A DNA stretch of 13,057 nucleotides from Fontivivens sp964399735 (lineage in GTDB: Bacteria; Zhuqueibacterota; Zhuqueibacteria; Residuimicrobiales; Krinioviventaceae), in contig CAYNSO010000100.1 of assembly GCA_964399735.1 (NCBI GenBank), forward strand, positions 1 to 13,057. Reading direction: 5' to 3'. Position numbers and translations under genes: made by a program. Each line of letters starts with the position of its first letter. Position 1 is the stretch's first letter. The notes below the pieces were generated by a model, which did no database searches, was not told the origin of the DNA, and saw only the letters and a program-made list of their open reading frames with translations. Below, in pieces: positions 1 to 6,673 of this stretch.

Positions 1-242
1 TTTTTCGCAGATTTTTTATTTATGGGGGGGGGTAAAATCAATACTGAATTTTCATTTTCTACTAATATGACGGAATTTCTATTCTCTATATCCCTGCCGG
101 CATTTGTTTGCTGGATATCAGTTGCGTAAACCGGGCCTACAGCCTGGCAGAATGGATGCAATTACAACACAATTTTTGAATTTTCAAATTTAAGATGCGT
201 AGCGCCTGAATTAACGTTAATAATGCTTTCTCTGCACAGTAA

Positions 243-306
243 TACAAGATTCCTCCTCGCGCTGCTCGTCGGAATGACAAGCCGGGGCAAGCGAACAGGA
301 ACGGTC
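243..306. repeat. Interspersed repeat, copy 1
   Basis: This 64-bp block matches 499-562 in direct orientation at 60 of 64 positions by eye, with no gap. Its core runs from tacaagattcctcctcgc to ggaatgacaagccgggg, and the ATTCC...GGAAT arms make it an imperfect inverted repeat. Sequences with this ATTCCTCCTCGC...CGTCGGAATGA signature are familiar as dispersed intergenic repeats in draft genomes of many phyla, where they are often mistranslated as short proteins. No transposase accompanies it here. Confidence 0.8.
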
Positions 307-344
307 GTCAACCAGGGCCGAAATTGCTTTATGGAAAGGAATGG

Positions 345-393
345 GGCCGGTCATCGAGTAGTCCGCCCTGGCGGACGTATCGAGATGCCGGCC
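345..393. repeat. Imperfect 49-nt hairpin between the repeat copies
   Basis: The outer arms ggccgg (345-350) and ccggcc (388-393) pair perfectly. The inner arms gtccgcc (361-367) and ggcggac (370-376) also pair perfectly around a 2-base turn. Between them, tcatcgagta and gtatcgagatg pair partly. The resulting long GC-rich cruciform-type structure has no T-run after it, so it does not look like an intrinsic terminator. It sits between the two direct repeats and is probably part of the same dispersed element. Confidence 0.65.
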
Positions 394-425
394 CGGATAT
401 AAGGAGTTGCGGGTGTTGCAGAACC

Positions 426-476
426 GTCCCCTCGATATGGTTCGCAAAGATACAGCAGGCGAACCTACTCGGGGAC
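426..476. repeat. Second two-step hairpin in the same element
   Basis: Arms gtcccc (426-431) and ggggac (471-476) enclose a second perfect pair, ggttcgc (439-445) and gcgaacc (459-465), around a 13-base loop. As with the hairpin at 345-393, there are an outer and an inner stem separated by unpaired bases and no downstream T-run. Both hairpins fall inside the interval bounded by the two 64-bp direct repeats. Confidence 0.55.
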
Positions 477-498
477 CGGACTGTTTGAATCTATTAAC

Positions 499-562
499 TA
501 CAAGATTCCTCCTCGCTCTGCTCGTCGGAATGACAAGCCGGGGCCGGCGAACAGGAAAGGTC
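499..562. repeat. Interspersed repeat, copy 2
   Basis: Second copy of the 64-bp block at 243-306, same orientation, starting 256 bp after the first. The four differences are one base in the core (T for G after cctcgc), two adjacent bases after ccgggg, and one near the right end. Similarity stops abruptly at both ends, so this looks like a defined unit rather than the remains of a long tandem duplication. It lies 120 bp upstream of the pyrC start. Confidence 0.8.
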
Positions 563-625
563 TACCACACCGCACAATTCCACATTCGTAAATCGTAATT
601 CGTAACTGAAAAATAATTTCCTGCC

Positions 626-654
626 TTGCATAATTATTCAAAATTAACTATCTT
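626..654 (+). promoter_or_regulatory. Candidate promoter for pyrC
   Basis: TTGCAT at 626-631 and TATCTT at 649-654 are separated by 17 bases, matching the spacing of a housekeeping sigma factor promoter, and end 27 bases before the pyrC start codon. The downstream element TATCTTGT also resembles the TAnnTTTG -7 box used by Bacteroidetes. This rests on sequence resemblance in AT-rich DNA only, where chance matches are common. Confidence 0.35.
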
Positions 655-681
655 GTACAAAAACAAACAGCCAAAGAAATT

Positions 682-1674
682 ATGACCCGCTTTACCCTTA
701 CATCCCCCCTGGATATGCACCTGCACCTGCGCGAAGGCGACATGCTGGAACTGGTGGCGCCCTTGAGCGCCGAATCATTTGCCGGCGCGGTGATTATGCC
801 CAACCTGGTGGAACCGGTGAACAGCCGCGACAAACTGGTGCGCTACCGTCAGGCTATTTATGACGCCATTGGCGACGAATTGTTTATTCCCTACATGACC
901 TTATTCTTTCGACAATACAGCGAAGCCGAACTGGCCGGGGTTAAGGATGATATTATCGGCGTCAAACTCTATCCCGCCGGTATAACCACCAACAGCGAAG
1001 CCGGGGTCTCCAACCTGCGCGATATAGAGAGTACCCTGTCCCTGATGCAGGAAATGGGCATTCCTCTACTGGTGCATGGCGAGTCCGGCGGCTTTGTGCT
1101 GGACCGCGAAAAAGAATTTTTAGAGGTTTACGGACAACTGGCAAACGCCTATCCGCGTTTGACAATTATCATGGAGCACATTACCACTCGCGAGGCTGTG
1201 GCCTTGCTGGATGAATACGAAAACCTGTACGCCACCATCACCCTGCATCATCTGCTCATCACCCTGAATGAGGTTGCCGGGGGACTGCTGGCCCCGCATC
1301 TGTTCTGCAAACCCATCGCCAAACGTCCGGAGGACCGCGACGCCCTGGCAGGAGTTGCCCTGGGAGCGCACCCTAAAGTAATGTTCGGCAGCGATTCCGC
1401 GCCGCACCCGGTGCATAATAAAGAATGCAGCGGCTGCGCCGCCGGTGTATTTACCGCCCCGCTAGCGCTGCCCATGCTCACCGGCTGGTTCGAGCAGCAC
1501 GGCGCGCTGGATAATTTACAGGATTTTGTCTCCGGCAACGCGCAGCGTATTTATAAAATAACTCCGCCGGAAAAGATCGTCACCCTGATCAAAGAACCCT
1601 GGCAGGTACCGGCCAAATACGGCAATGTTGTGCCGTTTTCCGCGGGGCAGGAATTGCCCTGGCGGATGATATAA
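682..1674 (+). CDS. pyrC: Dihydroorotase, homodimeric (class II) type
   Basis: Cytosolic zinc enzyme that interconverts N-carbamoyl-L-aspartate and L-dihydroorotate in de novo pyrimidine synthesis. The 330-residue protein is close in length to E. coli PyrC (about 348) and matches it along its whole length. Visible landmarks are the N-terminal HLH motif (H13, H15) in DMHLHLREGDM, the metal-bridging lysine in KLYPA (K95, normally carboxylated), H132 in LLVHGE, H166 in MEHITT, and the catalytic aspartate D238 in FGSDSAPH followed by H242. All expected ligands are therefore present and the enzyme should be active. The ATG at 682 places the HLH motif at the usual distance from the N-terminus; the ribosome site ahead of it is weak (aaagaaa). 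No other pyrimidine gene is adjacent, so it is probably transcribed alone. No terminator is evident after it. Confidence 0.96.
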   Translation: MTRFTLTSPLDMHLHLREGDMLELVAPLSAESFAGAVIMPNLVEPVNSRDKLVRYRQAIYDAIGDELFIPYMTLFFRQYSEAELAGVKDDIIGVKLYPAGITTNSEAGVSNLRDIESTLSLMQEMGIPLLVHGESGGFVLDREKEFLEVYGQLANAYPRLTIIMEHITTREAVALLDEYENLYATITLHHLLITLNEVAGGLLAPHLFCKPIAKRPEDRDALAGVALGAHPKVMFGSDSAPHPVHNKECSGCAAGVFTAPLALPMLTGWFEQHGALDNLQDFVSGNAQRIYKITPPEKIVTLIKEPWQVPAKYGNVVPFSAGQELPWRMI

Positions 1675-1776
1675 AATATTCGTATGATGATTGAATAAAC
1701 CACGTGATAATTCCGGGTATAAAATAAGCTAATTTTTTTCTTTGATAATATTTAACATTTAATGGAATTTGATAAC

Positions 1777-2409
1777 ATGAAAAAGATTATTCCAGTTTTA
1801 TTAATACTTTTTGCTGCCATACAAGTCTATCCCCAGGAAAAAGAACTGGAACAGGGGTTGGGATTTTTCGGCGGCATGATTTCCGGCTCCGGGTTTTCGT
1901 ACCGGCATATACAGGATAACTGGGGCTGGCAAATTAATTTTGGTGTTTTGTCTTTTAAAAACGATGATGATTTTACCGAGGGGTATTCGTACACAGTTGG
2001 TGATGGAAGTTGGATACCGGACCCGAACCAGGTAATGACCGAGAGTCGCAGCGGCCGTGAAACCTGGGCAAATATCGGCATTACCTTTTATAAGCCCCTG
2101 CATCGTTCCGGCAAGTCCCTGTTTTATATTATGGCCGGAGCGAGTGATTATTTTTCGGACCTGGAAAAATATGAACAAGATTTCAAGTATACCAAAATTG
2201 ATGAAAATAGCTTTCATTACGGCCCTCATGGCATCAAGAGAACATCCAAAGAAAAAGAGCACAACTTTTATATCGGCGTCGGTTTAGGCTTTGAATACCG
2301 GTTGACCAATAATATCCGGCTTTCCCTGGAATGGCCGCTGAGTTACGGCAGCGATGGTGATATCAATATGTACATTCCGCAGGGCGGCATTCATTATTAT
2401 TTTAAATGA
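1777..2409 (+). CDS. Small outer-membrane beta-barrel protein
   Basis: Predicted 210-residue outer-membrane protein of unknown specific role. The chosen ATG (1777) starts MKKIIPVLLILFAAIQVYPQ, a clean signal peptide with likely cleavage after Y-P-Q, and has ggaa about 9 bases upstream. An in-frame ATG at 1762 would add only five residues before the MKK and disrupt the usual signal layout. The mature part is rich in glycine and aromatic residues with alternating beta-strand segments (around FGGMISGSGFSYRH, WGWQINFGVLSF, NFYIGVGLGFEYRL, IRLSLEWPLSYG) and ends in H-Y-Y-F-K, close to the aromatic C-terminus recognised by the BAM machinery. This is the pattern of small 8-stranded porin-like or OmpA-barrel-like proteins. 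No peptidoglycan-binding domain is present. The segments between strands are polar and variable, and no transport or adhesion function can be assigned. Confidence 0.8.
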   Translation: MKKIIPVLLILFAAIQVYPQEKELEQGLGFFGGMISGSGFSYRHIQDNWGWQINFGVLSFKNDDDFTEGYSYTVGDGSWIPDPNQVMTESRSGRETWANIGITFYKPLHRSGKSLFYIMAGASDYFSDLEKYEQDFKYTKIDENSFHYGPHGIKRTSKEKEHNFYIGVGLGFEYRLTNNIRLSLEWPLSYGSDGDINMYIPQGGIHYYFK

Positions 2410-2551
2410 TGGTTTAATCATAATTGCAGGATGTTGCCTTAACACGTTCTTGAACATGTTACGATCTTGAAATTTAACGTTATATTTCCATGTTTTACCG
2501 GAGGGATCGGGTAGTGAAAATCTCATCCAGTCTTGCCATTATGATTACCTC

Positions 2552-2938
2552 TGTAAATATAACGGTTATTTCAAAAACAAACCGCAATATCACATATACC
2601 TGCATCCCGATTACCCCTCGCACGCACAGCTTATGTCGGCGCGAATTTGTCACCTGCAGGTTCAGGAGCGAGAAAAAGTGAAAAATTTTATCAGCAAATA
2701 CCAGGATCGTTTGCTGTATGGAACAGACATGGGCGTAAACGAAAATGATGATCCGGAAAAAATTACAACGAATGTTCACAATACCTGGCTGGAGGATTGG
2801 GAATATTTTACTACCAACGATTCCCTGACGACGGGAAACGTGGAAACTCCTTCAGAGGTTTAAAGTTAAATAAAAAAGATTTTGCATAAAATTTATCACG
2901 ATAACGCCATTCGGCGGTATTTTGGATTAGCGCTGTAA
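2552..2938 (+). pseudogene. Decayed C-terminal remnant of an amidohydrolase (TIM-barrel metal-dependent hydrolase)
   Basis: In one frame the remnant reads NGYFKNKPQYHIYLHPDYPSH and then directly LMSARICHLQVQERE, followed by KYQDRLLYGTDMG and WLEDWEYFTTND. These are characteristic pieces of the amidohydrolase-2 family; the YGTD aspartate is a conserved metal/catalytic position. The frame stops at 2861-2863, but the expected C-terminus continues in other frames: RGLKLNKKD at 2854-2880, then LHKIYHDNAIRRYFGLAL at 2882-2938. Two small, mutually compensating frameshifts have therefore occurred. The family normally has some 35-40 residues, including a GAHLGS metal-ligand motif, between its two 'AAR' segments; here these are fused. 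The N-terminal half is also missing, since the barrel gene ends at 2409. The ATG at 2633 has no ribosome site and falls mid-domain. I infer a non-functional relic. Confidence 0.8.
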
Positions 2939-3104
2939 TAATGGTCTTTATTGGTCAGGAATACAGGCAAGATCAAAATTTTATTCTGGAACACCATTGT
3001 GGTTCGCGCCAACCAGATCATACGTTCGGCATTTGTCAACATAAATGATCTTTGACGTGAAAAAGATTGATTAACAGATGTCATTTTTTTTACACAGGAG
3101 AGTT
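2939..3104. other. Spacer before the SEC-C gene
   Basis: This 166-bp stretch lies between the amidohydrolase relic and the SEC-C protein start. Nothing coding is visible in it. It ends with a clear ribosome-binding sequence, AGGAG at 3096-3100, ahead of the ATG at 3105. TTGACG at 3052-3057 resembles a -35 box but has no acceptable -10 at the right distance, so I do not call a promoter. Confidence 0.5.
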
Positions 3105-4618
3105 ATGAAAACAGGACGAAACGACCCCTGCCCCTGCGGTAGCGGCAAAAAGTATAAAAAATGCTGCTATGAAAAAGACCTTGAAACCGAGCGGCAAGAG
3201 ATTGATAACTTGTCCGAACTTGAATATGCCGGGTTGCTGCCCCGGCAAACCGGACAGGATCATTTTACGTATGATGATACCCATGAACATGATGACTGGC
3301 AGGATGAANNNNNNNNNNNNNNNNNNNNNNNNNNNNNNNNNNNNNNNNNNNNNNNNNNNNNNNNNNNNNNNNNNNNNNNNNNNNNNNNNNNNNNNNNNNN
3401 NNNNNNNNGGATGAAGATGAGGTGGAAGCAGAATGGGTTCACAATCCGGAAAATCGACAAACATGGCTGCGCTTTGTGGGTCTGCCGTTTCATGATAAAA
3501 TTGATGTGATTGTGAAATTATTATCCGGCGAACTGATCGAAAAAAATATTCCGATTATTGACATGTTACAGGAACTGGCGGGGTGTGCACATTCCGAACC
3601 CGATATTGCCGATTATTTTTCTTTACTGGACAAGATTCGCAAAGACCATTCATTATTTTATAATAAACATGAATTTGTTATTTTGAATGATTGCATTCAG
3701 ATCTGTATTGAATATAATCTCCCCGCTCAGCTTGAAAAGTATTTTATTCAATTATCTGCCATAGCAAACCAAAATATTGATGATTACCAGGGACTGTGTA
3801 TACAACTGTCCATACTCGACCAGCTTCCTTTGCTGGTCAAAGGGTATAAAATCGCTTGTAAAAAATTGCTAAAAAGACGATATTCACTGTCCATTGCTGA
3901 AGATATGTTTTTAATGAGCCATGATGATTATTGTGTACTGGATTTTCTGGACAAGAACCCGGGCGCAACATTTGACAGCCAGGCTTTTCAGCAATTTTTG
4001 ACCGACATGGGATTACCCTATGATTGTGAAGAATATGCCAGTTTTTTCCCCGAATTTGCACAGACGGCCAAATGGATAATAGCTGATTTTAACATTCGTA
4101 ATAATAAAGATTTGTATGAAGGAAAATTCTGGAACTGTCTGAGCAGACTGGGCGGCAGTTTTATACCATGGCTGCATAGCAATTATAATATCAGCCTGGC
4201 TAAAGCAAATATTTTAAATGTTTTTTGTGTTTCTTTTATCCTGAACCGGCTGTCCGGCAAAGTTGAGCCGGGTTTTACCTGGCGTAATATTCCTGCTATG
4301 ACCAGGGACAAAAAAGTGGATTATAATTATATTGCCAATACATTATGCCCGGATGATATTTTATTTGTGCAAGAGTGTCAAAAAATGATTGAAGGCTCTT
4401 TTTTTGATACTTATCGCCTGGCTGCTTTACTTGAAAGCATTCCTTACTGGCTGTTGTATTTAAAATCTCTCGGTTTGTTGGACGATATGACCCTGGAGCG
4501 CAAAATTCAGGAATTAAAGTCGGTATTTTATGAAAAATTACCGCAAGTCTGCCTGATGGAAATTGAAGAGATGATGCCGATTGATACCATTAATCAGGCA
4601 TGGCAAAAGTTGGAATAA
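3105..4618 (+). CDS. SEC-C motif protein of unknown function (interrupted by assembly gap)
   Basis: The 68 residues before the gap begin with a textbook SEC-C zinc-binding motif, NDPCPCGSGKKYKKCC (ligands C9, C11, C20 and C20/C21 region), the same element found at the C-terminus of SecA and in many small proteins. An acidic, histidine-containing linker follows (DDTHEHDDWQDE) and runs into the gap. After the gap the reading resumes as DEDEVEAEWV and continues for 402 residues to the stop at 4618. That part is probably all alpha-helical, leucine-rich, with scattered cysteines, and matches no family I can name. The two parts lie in different frames across the 100 N, but both are acidic next to the gap, so one gene is likely; the true gap length must then be 2 modulo 3. 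ATG 3105 is supported by AGGAG four bases upstream. A GTG at 3422 could start the second part alone, but the preceding in-frame acidic residues argue against it. Confidence 0.75.
3309..3408. other. Assembly gap (100 N)
   Basis: Exactly 100 N, the conventional filler for a gap of unknown size, so the length shown is not reliable. Both edges carry ggatgaa (3302-3308 and 3409-3415), and the flanking translation is acidic on both sides. A low-complexity GAT/GAA-rich repeat may have broken the assembly here. Confidence 0.97.
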
Positions 4619-4785
4619 AAGCCAAGGCCTTTAAACGAGTGTGTATAATTCTGATGGTATTGTCGTTAATTATTTTTATCATGTTGTATGCAAATAATCT
4701 GATTATAAACAATTACAATACCTGTCTGGAAAATAACATGCCGCCAATGAAACAGATATATAAAAGAGCAGGTTTATTTTTTTAG
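4600..4785 (+). CDS. Possible 61-residue single-pass membrane protein
   Basis: This short frame starts with ATG inside the last 19 bases of the SEC-C gene, in another frame, and ends 45 bases before the phosphoesterase start. It encodes a basic N-terminus (MAKVGIKAKAFKR), one strongly hydrophobic segment at about residues 14-32 (VCIILMVLSLIIFIMLYAN), and a short polar tail. The arrangement would give an N-in, single-pass inner-membrane protein that might be translated by coupling to the upstream gene. No good ribosome site precedes the ATG, and I recognise no family. It could be a real small protein, a fragment, or a chance frame in AT-rich DNA. Confidence 0.35.
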   Translation: MAKVGIKAKAFKRVCIILMVLSLIIFIMLYANNLIINNYNTCLENNMPPMKQIYKRAGLFF

Positions 4786-4820
4786 ATACAGGGTAACCTG
4801 TAAACCGTGTCGGATCATTC

Positions 4821-4825
4821 AGGAA
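4821..4825 (+). promoter_or_regulatory. Ribosome site that decides the phosphoesterase start
   Basis: AGGAA lies five bases before ATG 4831. The frame is also open to a GTG at 4807, but that codon has no purine-rich site at the right distance, and the extra eight residues would sit ahead of the conserved first beta strand. Confidence 0.6.
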
Positions 4826-4830
4826 CTGGT

Positions 4831-5580
4831 ATGAAAAGAATTGCGGTACTCGCCGATATTCATGGTAATGTGGATGCATTAACAGCCGTTTTGCAACATG
4901 CCGGGCAAAAGCATGTTGATGCTTTTATCAACCTGGGCGATATTCTCTATGGCCCGGTTGCTCCCAAAGCGACTTTTGCTTTATTACAGCAGGTTAACAT
5001 GGTTACAGTGAGCGGCAATCAAGACCGGTTCATTTATGCTGCCGGGGAAGAAGCATTAAAAAACAATTCTACATTACAGTTTGTGCGGCAGGAACTCGAC
5101 GCCAATGCAATCGACTGGTTAAAAGCCCTGCCTTTTGACAGGATTCTGCATAATGACTTTTACCTGTGTCATGGCACGCCACAAAGCGACGAGCAGTATT
5201 TGCTGGAAGATGTAACGGCTGGCTATCCGGTTCTCAAAAAGGATGCGGAACTAGACTCGTTACTGGCCGGAATAAAAGCAAAAGTGATTTTATGCGGGCA
5301 TTCGCATCTGCCGCATGTCGTACAGTTGCCCGATAGACGGTTGGTGGTCAACCCCGGCAGCGTGGGTTTGCCCGCCTTCCAGGATGATAACCCGGTCTGG
5401 CATGTTATGGAGAATCGTTCGCCTCGCGCCTCTTACGCACTGCTGGATAAAACAGAAAACGGCTGGTGTGTAGAGTTGATTCAAATACCTTATAATTACC
5501 AGGCCGCCGTAGCTTTGGCTTTGCAGCATAACCGGCCGGACTGGGCATTGTATTTGGAAAAAGGCATAGCAATAAAATAA
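4831..5580 (+). CDS. Calcineurin-like metallophosphoesterase (YfcE/MJ0936-like)
   Basis: A 249-residue cytosolic dinuclear-metal phosphoesterase. The five blocks of the superfamily are all visible: D9-x-H11 in LADIHGN, GD at G36-D37 (NLGDILYGP), G-N-x-D at 62-65, H114 in LCHGTP, and G-H-S-H at 156-159 (ILCGHSHLP), followed by the VNPGSVG segment typical of the YfcE/MJ0936 branch. The third block reads GNQD where GNH(D/E) is usual, so the catalytic histidine that normally protonates the leaving group is glutamine here. Several members of this branch tolerate that change, but activity may be altered. Relatives cleave phosphodiesters or small phosphomonoesters; the substrate cannot be predicted. 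ATG 4831 was chosen over GTG 4807 because of AGGAA five bases upstream and because it begins directly at the first beta strand. The gene follows the SEC-C gene and the doubtful small membrane frame on the same strand. Confidence 0.9.
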   Translation: MKRIAVLADIHGNVDALTAVLQHAGQKHVDAFINLGDILYGPVAPKATFALLQQVNMVTVSGNQDRFIYAAGEEALKNNSTLQFVRQELDANAIDWLKALPFDRILHNDFYLCHGTPQSDEQYLLEDVTAGYPVLKKDAELDSLLAGIKAKVILCGHSHLPHVVQLPDRRLVVNPGSVGLPAFQDDNPVWHVMENRSPRASYALLDKTENGWCVELIQIPYNYQAAVALALQHNRPDWALYLEKGIAIK

Positions 5581-5589
5581 AAAGTTGAT

Positions 5590-5623
5590 TTTTCCGGGCA
5601 TTTTTATCTGGAAAATTTCGTTT
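5590..5623 (+). terminator. Weak candidate intrinsic terminator after the phosphoesterase
   Basis: Arms ttttccgg (5590-5597) and ctggaaaa (5608-5615) form an 8-bp stem with one G-U pair around a 10-base loop, followed by TTTCGTTT. The stem is weak and the U-run interrupted, so read-through into the next gene is likely even if the structure works. Confidence 0.35.
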
Positions 5624-5664
5624 AATAGTGTAATCATGGTAAAAATATAACACAGGAGGATAGT

Positions 5665-6228
5665 ATGGATTTGTGGAATAAAATTAAATCCGGTCTGGAA
5701 GAGGGGCTGGAGACAGTTAGTGAAAAGACAACCGAAGTATCAAAGCTGGCCAAGCTGAAATGGGAACGCCGGGATATTGAAAAAGAAATCGGTCGTGAAT
5801 TGGTAACCCTGGGGGGAGTTGTCTACCAACTTCATGTGGAAAAAAAGCAGAAAAAGATAAACGAGGCCGTTGCCGAAAATATTGAAAAACTGAAAACCAT
5901 GGAAACCCAACTAACAGACAAAGAAAAAGAGATCAAAGAAATTTCGTCAAAACTGGACTCGAGTCAAATTAAAGGATTGAAAAAAGACCTGGATATGGGC
6001 GACGGCAGAATTGAACAAATCCTTGTTGATGAAAGCAGTCCCCTGGCCGGCAAAAAACTGGCGGAAATAAAATTCCCCAAAGCTGTACTGGTCGGCACAA
6101 TTTTACGGCAGGGTGAGGTGATTATTCCCGATGGGCAGACAATTCTGCAAAAGGATGATAAAGTGACTCTGCTGGGGAAAAAAGAGGATGTAGAAGAGGT
6201 TATCGACCAACTGCGAAAAAAGGAATAG
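5665..6228 (+). CDS. Coiled-coil protein with C-terminal RCK_C (TrkA_C) domain
   Basis: A 187-residue soluble protein. Residues 1-110 are charged and helical with heptad-like stretches, especially about 60-110, and end in a lysine-rich linker. Residues 115-187 match the RCK_C/TrkA_C fold: ILVDESSPLAGKKLAEIKFP, then GTILRQGEVIIPDG, then a DKVTLLGKKEDVEEV end. In known proteins RCK_C is a regulatory, ligand-binding domain attached to potassium channels, Ktr/Trk subunits or transporters, and in some it binds cyclic di-AMP. Here there is no NAD-binding TrkA_N domain, no membrane segment and no adjacent transporter gene. I therefore infer a regulatory or scaffolding protein with an oligomerising helical N-terminus, not a potassium channel subunit; ligand and partner are unknown. 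ATG 5665 has a near-perfect AGGAGG (5654-5659) five bases upstream, suggesting strong translation. Confidence 0.85.
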   Translation: MDLWNKIKSGLEEGLETVSEKTTEVSKLAKLKWERRDIEKEIGRELVTLGGVVYQLHVEKKQKKINEAVAENIEKLKTMETQLTDKEKEIKEISSKLDSSQIKGLKKDLDMGDGRIEQILVDESSPLAGKKLAEIKFPKAVLVGTILRQGEVIIPDGQTILQKDDKVTLLGKKEDVEEVIDQLRKKE

Positions 6229-6275
6229 AATTTTTAAAACAGCCTCGCAAGATTTTGTAAATAAAATTTTTTTAA

Positions 6276-6301
6276 AACGGCCGGCGAATCACCCGGCCGT
6301 T
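6276..6301 (+). terminator. GC-rich stem-loop after the RCK_C gene
   Basis: Arms aacggccgg (6276-6284) and ccggccgtt (6293-6301) are perfectly complementary (9 bp) around an 8-base loop, 48 bases beyond the RCK_C stop codon. Position and strength suit transcript termination or 3'-end protection. The + strand has no U-run after it (atactctat); the AT-rich run is on the left, which would suit the minus strand better, but no minus-strand gene ends here. Confidence 0.5.
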
Positions 6302-6673
6302 ATACTCTATAGAAATAAATAATCAGGTGTATTTTAGACGTTTTATTTCTGAAATTTTATTGCGACAGCAAAACAAATATCAATAAACACTAGGTGGGGC
6401 TGTGGTTTTTGATTGTTTTAAACGCCCCTTACTTCGATCCCGTTTTAATCCCGAGTTATGTATCCCCGACAACATTTGATAAAATTAGCCCTCCCCCAAA
6501 AAAAGTTATCTGCAATTTTGGCGCTTTATTGTATTGTTTCATGATTAAATCAATCAGCTAAATCGGTAACTGGTAAAGATAAAAAATTAAGGATTGTTTA
6601 TAATTTTATAATGTAGTAAATTAATAGATTATAGAAATCAGAATTACTTATCATTCAGCACAGGTGGATCGCT
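6302..6673. other. Gene-free stretch ahead of the lipoprotein gene
   Basis: I see no gene, tRNA or recognised RNA here. A weak AT-only inverted repeat joins agaaataaa (6311-6319) and tttatttct (6342-6350). A short GC pairing, ggggc near 6397 with gcccc near 6423, brackets an AT-rich loop. TATAAT occurs at 6607-6612 without a matching -35; alternatively TTGTTT at 6594-6599 with TAAATT at 6617-6622 is spaced 17. Either might drive the lipoprotein gene, but chance is a serious explanation in such AT-rich DNA. Confidence 0.5.

Larger units (their letters stand above)
1..681. other. Gene-free left end carrying repeats and hairpins
   Basis: No credible protein is encoded here. The short open frames at 217-447 (minus) and 407-598 (plus) run across the repeated element and translate its repeat sequence, so they are not genes. 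Bases 1-240 are AT-rich with a run of ten G at 25-34 and nothing I recognise. Bases 243-562 hold two direct repeats and two hairpins, listed separately. Bases 563-681 return to AT-rich leader sequence ahead of pyrC, with a candidate promoter. The end of any gene to the left is not visible. Confidence 0.75.

Noticed and set aside
217..598. Open frames of 76 aa (minus) and 63 aa (plus) at the left end
   Set aside because: Both are translations of the interspersed repeat (CHSDEQREEES-type peptide), with no ribosome site and no protein-like composition.
962..1538. Three antisense frames of 67-98 aa inside pyrC
   Set aside because: They are shadows opposite a clearly coding, well-conserved enzyme gene in relatively GC-rich DNA.
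1801..2262. 153-aa minus-strand frame opposite the beta-barrel gene
   Set aside because: The plus strand has a signal peptide, ribosome site and barrel pattern; the minus frame has none of these and lies wholly within it.
2633..2863. 76-aa ORF as a stand-alone gene
   Set aside because: It starts in the middle of amidohydrolase homology that continues upstream in the same frame and downstream in other frames, so it is part of a relic.
6351..6480. Possible small RNA or riboswitch ahead of the lipoprotein gene
   Set aside because: Only short scattered pairings are visible (ggggc/gcccc, gttttaaac); no recognisable conserved core or terminator follows, so there is no basis for a call.
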